Origin: Actinomycetospora soli | GTDB taxonomy: Bacteria; Actinomycetota; Actinomycetes; Mycobacteriales; Pseudonocardiaceae | DNA: 64,000 bases | Assembly: GCF_021026295.1 (NCBI RefSeq) | Contig: NZ_JAJNDA010000004.1 | Location: forward strand, 248,001-312,000 | Direction: 5' to 3' | Shown here: positions 58,161 to 64,000 of the stretch, in pieces | How positions within the stretch are numbered: the stretch's first letter is position 1 | Layout: the number at the start of each line of letters is the position of its first letter | The notes under the pieces: model-generated | What the model saw: only the letters and a program-made list of their open reading frames with translations | Databases searched by the model: none | What the model was told of the DNA's origin: nothing | Made by a program: the position numbers and the translations under genes

Positions 58161-58994
58161 TCACGGGGCCAGGAACGACCAGGAGGGCACCGACGCCGAG
58201 GCGGCCCGTCCCTCGGGGCAGCTGCGCCGGAAGTCGCAGCGCGCGCACCCCGGACCCGGCGTGGGCGGGAACAGCGCCTCCGGGTCGCCGCCGGCGGCGA
58301 GCGCGTCGGTGCCGTCGGCCAGGGCCCGCGCGGTGGCCTCGGCGGCCTGCCGGTGCCCGGCCAGGGAGGTCTCGTCGTGCTCGGCCGCGGCGACCGTGCC
58401 CGACGGCGGGTGGTGCAGCTCCACCCGCCGGCAGGCCCGGCGCAGCGTCCGCACGGCCGCCAGGGCGTAGAGCGCGAGGGCCCGGGAGCCGAGGGCATCG
58501 GCGGCGGTCGGCACGTGGCGGCCGGTCTTGTAGTCGACGATCACGGCGTCGCCGTCCGGGCCGGCGTCGATCCGGTCGACCCGGCCCTCGGCGACGATCC
58601 CGCCGGTCGGGGCCGCGACCCAGCGCTCGACGCCGAGCGGCTCGCCGACCTCGGTGTCGGCGACGTAGCGCGCCACCCACTCCCGGGCCCGGCCGCGGTA
58701 CTCGTCGGCCTGGCGGTCGTCGCGGAAGCCCTCGGAGGACCAGAGGGTGTCGACGAGGCGGGCCGCCGTGGCCGGGGTCCGCCGGGCGGCCGGCGTCTCG
58801 TACACGGTGCGGAACACGTTGTGGACGACGGCACCGAGCGTCGCGTGCGCCCACGCGCCACCGCGCGGCGGCGTCGGCCGGTCGAGGTAGGTCATCCGGT
58901 AGCGCCGCCGGCAGTCGTCCCAGGTCGCCAGCCGCGCCGGGGTCACCCGGACCAGCGGGAGGGGCATGTCCGCCAGACTCAGCTGCCCGCTCAT
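58161..58994 (-). CDS. RecB/AddB-like PD-(D/E)XK nuclease with Fe-S cysteines
   Basis: A 277-residue stand-alone nuclease domain. The active site is visible as EGRVDRIDAG and VIVDYKTGR (Asp, then Asp-Tyr-Lys). One Cys near the N-terminus (C28 in WDDCRRRY) and a C-terminal CX2CX5C (CARCDFRRSC) reproduce the AddB/Cas4 iron-sulfur cage. Likely DNA end-processing or repair. ATG 58994 is used; a GTG three codons earlier is possible. No CRISPR array or addA helicase is nearby. Confidence 0.85.
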   Translation of the reverse strand: MSGQLSLADMPLPLVRVTPARLATWDDCRRRYRMTYLDRPTPPRGGAWAHATLGAVVHNVFRTVYETPAARRTPATAARLVDTLWSSEGFRDDRQADEYRGRAREWVARYVADTEVGEPLGVERWVAAPTGGIVAEGRVDRIDAGPDGDAVIVDYKTGRHVPTAADALGSRALALYALAAVRTLRRACRRVELHHPPSGTVAAAEHDETSLAGHRQAAEATARALADGTDALAAGGDPEALFPPTPGPGCARCDFRRSCPEGRAASASVPSWSFLAP

Positions 58995-59004
58995 CGGGCC
59001 CACT

Positions 59005-59862
59005 CTAGGCGGCGCCGATGATCACCTCGGCGCCGGTGGCCCCGGCGAGCAGGGCGTCGAGCTGGTCCGGGGCGGTGGTCTCCGCCGCGATCGGGATGTC
59101 CTTGCGGGTCCCGTGGTAGTCGCTCGATCCGGTGACGACGAGGCCGAGCTCGCCCGCCAGGGCCTGGAGGCGCTCGCGGTCGTCGGGCGTGTGGTCCGGG
59201 TGGTCGACCTCGATCCCGACGAGGCCGCGGGCCGCCAGGTCGCGGATGACCGACTCCTCGATCACGTCGCCGCGGGTCCGCGCCCACGGGTGCGCCCAGA
59301 CCGGCACGCCGCCGGCCGCGCGGATCGTCGCGACGGCCTCGTCGATGGGGGTGTCGGCCTTCGGCTCGTAGTACGGGCCGTCCTTGGCGAGGAAGGTGCG
59401 GAACGCCTCGCCGACCGAGGAGACCACGCCGAGGTCGAGCAGCGCCTGCCCCACGTGCGGGCGCCCGACCGGGGCGCCGGTGCGGGCGGCGATGCCCTCC
59501 GGGTCGACGTCGTACCCGGCGGCGCGCAGGCGCCCGGTCATCACCCGGATGCGGCGCAGCCGCTCCCCGCGCAGCCGTTCCTGGTCGGCCAGCACCGCCG
59601 GGTGGGCGGGGTCGAACAGGTAGCCGAGCAGGTGGGCCGGGACGCGACCGCCGCGGCCGTCGGGGGCGTCGGTGGAGAACTCCGCGCCACGGACCAGCCG
59701 CACGCCGCGCGGGACGGCGGCGGCGGCCGCGTCCCAGCCCGCCGTCGTGTCGTGGTCGGTGAGGGCGAGCGTCGTCACGCCGGCGGCGGCCGCACGGCGC
59801 ACGACGTCGGCCGGGTCGTCGGACCCGTCGGAGGCGTTCGAGTGCAGGTGGAGGTCGATCAC
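59005..59862 (-). CDS. PHP-domain phosphatase (TrpH/nucleotide phosphatase type)
   Basis: A 285-residue PHP protein with IDLHLHSNASDGSD (HXHX motif), LALTDHDTTAG, VRLVRGAEFST, VPVWAHPW and SDYHGT, together supplying the usual trinuclear metal ligands. Family members hydrolyse 3',5'-nucleoside bisphosphates or trim RNA 5' ends. GTG 59862 is the start codon. It sits between the PH-domain gene and the nuclease on the same strand, all with short gaps. Confidence 0.88.
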   Translation of the reverse strand: MIDLHLHSNASDGSDDPADVVRRAAAAGVTTLALTDHDTTAGWDAAAAAVPRGVRLVRGAEFSTDAPDGRGGRVPAHLLGYLFDPAHPAVLADQERLRGERLRRIRVMTGRLRAAGYDVDPEGIAARTGAPVGRPHVGQALLDLGVVSSVGEAFRTFLAKDGPYYEPKADTPIDEAVATIRAAGGVPVWAHPWARTRGDVIEESVIRDLAARGLVGIEVDHPDHTPDDRERLQALAGELGLVVTGSSDYHGTRKDIPIAAETTAPDQLDALLAGATGAEVIIGAA

Positions 59863-59872
59863 GTCGGGCCGG

Positions 59873-60382
59873 TCAGGGACGCGACGGCGTCTGGCGCTTC
59901 TCGCCGAAGACGAGCTCGGAGATGGCCTCGTAGAACTCGTCGGGGTCGGGCATGTAGCTGATCCGGCTCAGCGCCTGGATCTGACCGGCCGACTCGATGA
60001 CCAACGTGCCGTAGCCGAGGATGCGGCCCATGAAGGTGCGCTCGAAGGTGAGGTCGGTGACCTTCCCGAGCGGCATCATGCCGATCCGCTGCGTGAACAC
60101 GCCCTCGGCGAGCATCACGCGCTTGTCGGTCATGACGACCTTCTCGACCCACCACTCGCTGATCTTGTAGGACGCCTTGATCAGCACCAGCAGCGCGCCG
60201 TACCAGAGCATGTTCGACAGCACCGGGCCCTCGGGCAGCACCGCGGCGGCGATCATCAGCACGATCACCAGCACGGCGGCCTGGACGACCTCGTTCACGA
60301 CGACGAACCAGTGCCGCCGGAAGCGGATCACCCGCCGCTCGGTCGGCAGGACGTACTCGTCGATGTCCCGCGGTGCCAGCAC
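59873..60382 (-). CDS. Bacterial PH-domain membrane protein
   Basis: A 169-residue protein with VLPTERRVIRFRRHWFVVVNEVV, then two membrane helices (about 30-52 and 57-77) and a PH-like domain (WWVEKVVMTDKRVMLAEGVFTQRIGMMPLGKVTDLTFERT). It starts at GTG 60382. Such YdbS/YdbT-like proteins are membrane-associated, of unclear role. It ends 10 bp before the PHP gene. Confidence 0.85.
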   Translation of the reverse strand: MLAPRDIDEYVLPTERRVIRFRRHWFVVVNEVVQAAVLVIVLMIAAAVLPEGPVLSNMLWYGALLVLIKASYKISEWWVEKVVMTDKRVMLAEGVFTQRIGMMPLGKVTDLTFERTFMGRILGYGTLVIESAGQIQALSRISYMPDPDEFYEAISELVFGEKRQTPSRP

Positions 60383-60457
60383 GGCGGACCTCCCCTTCCA
60401 GCGCCCACCGGGAGCCTATCCCGCCGGGCGCCGTGGGAGGCACCGCCGCCACGGGGG

Positions 60458-60973
60458 TCAGCGGTCCTGCGGTACCGGCCGGTTCGGCTGCTCCAGCGCG
60501 AACTGCTGCTCCGGGGTGTCGGCCACCGGCCGCTTCGGCACCATGACCTTGCGCCGGTAGATGCAGACGACGACGCCGTCCTGGTTGTAGCCGATCGTCT
60601 CGACCTGGACGACGCCGCGGTCGTTCTTCGACGACGACTCCTTCTTGTCCAGCACCGTCGACTCGCCGTAGATCGTGTCGCCGTGGAAGACCGGCTTCAC
60701 GTGGCGCAGCGACTCGACCTCGAGGTTCGCGATCGCCTTGCCGGAGACGTCGGCGACCGACATCCCGAGCAGCAGCGAGTACACGTAGTTGCCGACCACG
60801 ACGTTGCGGCCCTGCTGGGTCCCGGACGCGTAGTGGTTGTCCAGGTGCAGCGGGTGGTGGTTCATGGTGATGAGGCAGAAGAGGTGGTCGTCGTACTCGG
60901 TGACCGTCTTCCCGGGCCAGTGCTTGTACGTCGCCCCGACCTCGAACTCCTCGAAGTACCGACCGAACTGCAC
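60458..60973 (-). CDS. MaoC-family hydratase/dehydratase
   Basis: A 171-residue hot-dog fold enzyme with FGRYFEEFEVGATYKHWPGKTVTEYDDHLF and the catalytic region MNHHPLHLDNHYA (His/Asp pair), then VVGNYVYSLLLGMSVADVSG. It would hydrate an enoyl-type CoA ester; the MNHHPLHLD pattern is close to the mesaconyl-CoA/methylmalyl-CoA group. GTG 60973 has GGGAG upstream and starts directly at MQFGRYF; an ATG at 60994 would add seven residues. It diverges from corA. Confidence 0.87.
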   Translation of the reverse strand: MQFGRYFEEFEVGATYKHWPGKTVTEYDDHLFCLITMNHHPLHLDNHYASGTQQGRNVVVGNYVYSLLLGMSVADVSGKAIANLEVESLRHVKPVFHGDTIYGESTVLDKKESSSKNDRGVVQVETIGYNQDGVVVCIYRRKVMVPKRPVADTPEQQFALEQPNRPVPQDR

Positions 60974-61008
60974 GTGTCCACTCCCTGAATTCATTCGACG
61001 GCGGCCCC

Positions 61009-61020
61009 GTGACATGTCAC
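61009..61020. promoter_or_regulatory. Perfect 12-bp palindrome between maoC and corA
   Basis: GTGACATGTCAC lies 36 bp upstream of the maoC start in the divergent region. It is a candidate operator. A TAGGAT at about 61051-61056 could be a -10 for the corA side. Confidence 0.4.
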
Positions 61021-61128
61021 TCCGGCGGCGGTGGCCGCGGGCCGAGTCGTAGGATGGACCATCGGTGCACCGCGCGGACCAGCGGGAACGCGTGAGCCGT
61101 GCGACATGGATCGAGACAGGAGGTGGAC

Positions 61129-61209
61129 GTGGACTCCCCCGAGCAGGCAGCCGACAGCCCCGGCGGAAGTACCGGCCGCGTCCCCTCGTGGCCGGCACCA
61201 CGCCCCTGA
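61129..61209 (+). CDS. Possible 26-residue leader peptide upstream of corA
   Basis: A GTG at 61129 sits 6 bases after a strong AGGAGGT and opens a 26-codon frame ending in TGA at 61207-61209, 68 bp before the corA ATG. The peptide is acidic at the start (VDSPEQAADSPGG) and Pro-rich at the end (VPSWPAPRP). Pro- and Asp-rich leader peptides control Mg2+ transporters in enterobacteria by ribosome stalling or destabilisation at low Mg2+. An alternative reading from ATG 61106 would pass through the corA start in another frame. Confidence 0.45.
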   Translation: MDSPEQAADSPGGSTGRVPSWPAPRP

Positions 61210-61277
61210 GCGGGCGTTCCGGCCGGGGCGACGCGGAGAGCCGTCCACCCCCGACGACCCGAGAACCGAGGTCACCC

Positions 61278-62366
61278 ATGCCCGCCCTCCCCTCGCTGCG
61301 CACGGCCGCCCGCGTGCGCCGTCCCCGCGCGCTCGACCACGGCGTCGGCGTCCCGCACGTCCCGATGTCCGCGTTCGTCGTCGACTGCGCGATCTACGTC
61401 GACGGCCGCCGGGTCGAGGGCCGCTGGAACCCCCGCGACGCGATCGCCGAGGTCCGCAGCCGTGGCGAGGGCTTCGTCTGGATCGGGCTGCACGAGCCCG
61501 ACGCCGAGCAGATCGAGGACATCGCCGAGGTCTTCGGCCTGCACCCGCTCGCCGTCGAGGACGCGGTGCACGCCCACCAGCGCCCGAAGATCGAGCGCTA
61601 CGACGACATGCTGTTCTCGGTGTTCAAGACGATGCGCTACGTCGCGCACGCATCGCCGACGACGGCGAACGAGATCGTCGAGTCCGGCGAGCTGATGTGC
61701 TTCGTCGGGCGGGACTTCGTCGTGACCGTGCGGCACGGGCAGCACTCCGGGCTGCGGCGCGTGCGCCGGATGCTCGAGGAGGACCCCGAGCACCTGGCCC
61801 TCGGGCCCGCCGTCGTGCTGCACGCGGTGGCCGACCACATCGTGGACGCCTACCTCGACGTGTCCGCCGCGGTGGAGGGCGACATCGACACCATCGAGGC
61901 CGAGGTGTTCGCGCCGTACTCCGACTTCTCGGCCGACCAGATCTACCTGATGAAGCGCGAGGTGCTCGAACTCCGCCGGGCGGTCGCGCCGCTGGTCAAC
62001 CCGCTGCGCCGGCTCACCGAGGGCTACTCCCCGCTGGTGCCGACCGAGGTGCGCAGCTACTTCCGCGACGTCGACGACCACCTCGCGACCGTGGCGGAAC
62101 GGGTCGCGCAGTTCGACGAACTGCTGACCACCCTCGTCGACGCGGTGCTCGCCAAGATCACGCTGCGCCAGAACAACGACATGCGCAAGATCACCGCCTA
62201 CGCCGCGCTCCTCGCGGTGCCCACGATGTTCGCGGGCATCTACGGCATGAACTTCGACTACATGCCCGAACTGCACTGGAGCTTCGGCTATCCGATGACG
62301 ATCATCGTGATCCTGTCGATCTGCGGGTGGCTGTTCCGCACCTTCCGCCGGAACCGCTGGCTGTAG
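61278..62366 (+). CDS. corA: CorA-family Mg2+/Co2+ transporter
   Basis: A 362-residue channel. A large cytoplasmic domain (FVWIGLHEPDAEQIEDIAEVFGLHPLAVEDAV; RPKIERYDDMLFSVFKT) precedes two C-terminal helices, with the GMN selectivity motif in FAGIYGMNFDYMPEL between them and a basic cytoplasmic end (RTFRRNRW). The ATG at 61278 gives a slightly long N-terminus; ATG 61365 (MSAFVVDCAIYVDG) is a possible alternative. The 300-bp leader with a candidate upstream peptide suggests post-transcriptional Mg2+ control. Confidence 0.92.
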   Translation: MPALPSLRTAARVRRPRALDHGVGVPHVPMSAFVVDCAIYVDGRRVEGRWNPRDAIAEVRSRGEGFVWIGLHEPDAEQIEDIAEVFGLHPLAVEDAVHAHQRPKIERYDDMLFSVFKTMRYVAHASPTTANEIVESGELMCFVGRDFVVTVRHGQHSGLRRVRRMLEEDPEHLALGPAVVLHAVADHIVDAYLDVSAAVEGDIDTIEAEVFAPYSDFSADQIYLMKREVLELRRAVAPLVNPLRRLTEGYSPLVPTEVRSYFRDVDDHLATVAERVAQFDELLTTLVDAVLAKITLRQNNDMRKITAYAALLAVPTMFAGIYGMNFDYMPELHWSFGYPMTIIVILSICGWLFRTFRRNRWL

Positions 62367-62376
62367 CCGATCCGGG

Positions 62377-62453
62377 CATTCCCGCCCATTCCCGCCCATT
62401 CCCGACGGCGGGTCGGGCCGTTCGGCCCCGCCGGCGCGACCCGACGTCGGGAA
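62377..62453. repeat. Direct repeats and inverted pair of dispersed elements after corA
   Basis: Two and a half copies of cattcccgcc (62377-62402) run into ttcccgacggcgggtcgg (62399-62416). This is followed by its inverted partner cgacccgacgtcgggaa (62437-62453). The pair can form a long stem with a 20-base loop and begins 10 bp after the corA stop, so it may act as a terminator. Confidence 0.75.
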
Positions 62454-62540
62454 GGCGGTTGGACGCCGGGGAACGGGGGCACACGGGCCGACGTGTAGCT
62501 GGGCTCACCAACTGCCCGGCCCGTGACGCGGGAGGTTCTC

Positions 62541-64000
62541 GTGACGGCCGTCCACCCACCGGGCAGCGTGCGCTCGCTGATCCCCGCCCGGATCGACCGG
62601 TTGCCCTGGTCCCCCTTCCACACCCGCATGGTGGTGGCGCTGGGGACGGCGTGGATCCTCGACGGCCTCGAGATCACGATCGCGAGCAACGTCGGCGACA
62701 AGCTCACCGACTCCTCGCGGCTCGGCCTCTCGGCGACCGCGGTCGGCGGCCTCGCGACGGCGTACCTGATCGGGCAGGTGGTCGGCGCGCTGGTGTTCGG
62801 CCACATCTCCGACCGGCTCGGCCGTCGCCGGCTGTTCATGATCACGCTGGCGATCTACTTCGGGGGCTCGGCGCTCACCGCGTTCACCGTCGGGTCCGGC
62901 GGCGCGGCGATCGCGTTCATCTACCTGACGAGGTTCGTCGCGGGCGCCGGGATCGGCGGTGAGTACGCGGCGATCAACTCGGCGATCGACGAGCTCATCC
63001 CGGCGTCCTACCGCGGACGCGTGGACATCGCGGTCAACGGCACCTACTGGGCGGGCGCCGCGATCGCGGCCGTCGTGCAGGTCCCGCTGCTGTCCGGGGC
63101 GCTCTCCCCCGCCGTCGACTGGCGCGTCGCGTTCCTGCTCGGCCCGGTCCTGGGCATCGCGATCCTGTTCCTGCGCCGGCACCTGCCCGAGAGCCCGCGC
63201 TGGCAGATCATGCACGGTCGCGGGGAGGAGGCGGAGCGCTCGATCGCCTACATCGAGCAGGAGGTCGCCGCGACGGGCAGGGAGCTGCCGCCGGTCGACG
63301 AGCGCAGGGCCATCGAGATCACTCCGACCGATCGGACCGGCCACCTCGCCCTGCTCCGGGTGCTGTTCCGGACCTACCCCGGCCGCTCCACGCTCGGCGC
63401 GACGCTGATGATCACGCAGTCGTTCCTCTACAACGCGATCTTCTTCACGTACGCGACGGTGCTCGGGACGTTCTTCGGAGTGCAGGACACGGCGCTCTAC
63501 TACATCCCGTTCGCGATCGGGAACTTCCTCGGGCCGCTGCTGCTCGGACCGTTGTTCGACTCGCTCGGGCGCAAGCCGATGATCTCCGGCACCTACGTCC
63601 TGTCCGGCGGACTGCTGGTGATCTCGGCGTTCCTGTTCCGCGCCGGGATGCTGACCGCCACGACCCAGACGATCGCCTGGTGCGTGATCTTCTTCTTCGC
63701 CTCGGCGGGTGCCTCGGCCGCGTACCTGACGGTCAGCGAGGTGTTCCCGATGGAGGTGCGCGCGAAGGCCATCGCCGTGTTCTTCGCGATCGCGCAGGCG
63801 TTCGGCTCGATCGCGCCGCTGTTCTACGGCTCGCTGATCGACAAGAACGCGCCCGACCCGTCGAAGCTGTTCCTCGGCTACCTCGTCGGCGCGGCCATCA
63901 TGATCGTCGGCGGGCTGGTGACGCTCGCGCTCGGCGTGAAGGCGGAGGGGCAGTCGCTCGAGGACGTCGCGAAGCCGCTCTCGGTGGTCCGCGCGACCGG
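62541..64000 (+). CDS. MFS transporter (metabolite/sugar-porter type), cut by window end
   Basis: The first 486 codons of a major-facilitator transporter; the frame is still open at the window edge. It has SPFHTRMVVALGTAWILDGLEITIASNVGD (TM1), GHISDRLGRRRLFM (the loop 2-3 signature), RFVAGAGIGGEYAAINSAIDELIPASYRGR, a central loop of about 50 residues, GPLFDSLGRKP (the 8-9 signature) and SEVFPMEVRAKAIAVFF. This is the organic-acid/aromatic-acid symporter style. GTG 62541 has GGGAGG 6 bases upstream. Substrate unknown. Confidence 0.88.
   Translation, partial: MTAVHPPGSVRSLIPARIDRLPWSPFHTRMVVALGTAWILDGLEITIASNVGDKLTDSSRLGLSATAVGGLATAYLIGQVVGALVFGHISDRLGRRRLFMITLAIYFGGSALTAFTVGSGGAAIAFIYLTRFVAGAGIGGEYAAINSAIDELIPASYRGRVDIAVNGTYWAGAAIAAVVQVPLLSGALSPAVDWRVAFLLGPVLGIAILFLRRHLPESPRWQIMHGRGEEAERSIAYIEQEVAATGRELPPVDERRAIEITPTDRTGHLALLRVLFRTYPGRSTLGATLMITQSFLYNAIFFTYATVLGTFFGVQDTALYYIPFAIGNFLGPLLLGPLFDSLGRKPMISGTYVLSGGLLVISAFLFRAGMLTATTQTIAWCVIFFFASAGASAAYLTVSEVFPMEVRAKAIAVFFAIAQAFGSIAPLFYGSLIDKNAPDPSKLFLGYLVGAAIMIVGGLVTLALGVKAEGQSLEDVAKPLSVVRAT

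Noticed and set aside
58161-58994. Cas4 and an accompanying CRISPR system
   Set aside because: The nuclease has Cas4-like Cys, but there is no cas1/cas2 or repeat-spacer array anywhere in the window.
61031-62962. Very long plus-strand frame across corA and the MFS gene
   Set aside because: Arg/Pro-rich out-of-frame translation; CorA and MFS motifs are in other frames.

Overview
The window is about 74% G+C, with dense, short-spaced genes, many GTG starts and many 4-bp ATGA/GTGA stop-start overlaps. Together with the gene content (DUF5313, DUF3152, DUF3107, a GlnR-like regulator, menaquinone genes and the moeZ-to-rhlE block familiar from mycobacteria) this points to a chromosomal segment of a high-GC actinobacterium. 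A member of the Pseudonocardiaceae such as Pseudonocardia is my best guess; that placement is inference. I see no rRNA, tRNA, CRISPR array, insertion sequence or prophage.

Layout. 1-5.8 kb: a Nit1C-like 'nitrogen starvation' cluster (two tandem C-N hydrolases, a fused GNAT/AIR-synthase protein, a radical SAM protein and an MSMEG_0572/Sll0783 protein) divergent from its flavin oxidoreductase. 5.8-14.3 kb: an AfsR/SARP-type regulator, a DrrAB-like ABC exporter, an HrpB helicase, a Lys/Glu-rich DUF5872-like protein and a cupin. 14.5-17.2 kb: an amidohydrolase / small protein / Rieske module with a divergent LysR regulator. 17.2-19.7 kb: MarR, DUF5313 and a membrane Ser/Thr kinase. 19.8-25.7 kb: the assimilatory nitrite operon narK-nirB-nirD-hemD-sirohydrochlorin chelatase. 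26-35 kb: menaquinone genes menC, menE and menB, interleaved with a fusion of a GlnR-like regulator to a ferredoxin-type nitrite/sulfite reductase (29060-31525), an FAD monooxygenase and a PepSY membrane protein. 35.5-37.8 kb: a small acidic protein, an FAH-family hydratase and an MBL-fold hydrolase. 38-41.8 kb: one 1296-residue protein joining polysaccharide deacetylase, GT2 and acyltransferase-3. 42-45.9 kb: a Cit-type sensor kinase, an OmpR-type regulator and a C4-dicarboxylate symporter. 46-54.5 kb: a block collinear with M. tuberculosis Rv3206c-Rv3212. 54.6-57.5 kb: alpha/beta hydrolase, MpaB-family oxygenase and kynureninase. 57.5-64 kb: a membrane protein, a RecB/AddB-like nuclease, a PHP phosphatase, a PH-domain protein, MaoC, CorA with a possible Pro-rich leader peptide, and a truncated MFS transporter.

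Two themes link the segment. The first is nitrogen: the Nit1C-like cluster, the complete nitrite-assimilation and sirohaem-supply operon, and the GlnR-like/sirohaem-reductase fusion, which may be a regulator carrying its own enzymatic or redox-sensing domain. The second is at the DNA level: several families of short dispersed palindromic repeats (TTCCCGACGNCGGGTC, GTCAGCSGTG-N-CACCGCTGAC, and a CCGGGTGCACGCAGTGACGC element) lie both between genes and in frame inside genes, often at domain linkers or protein ends.
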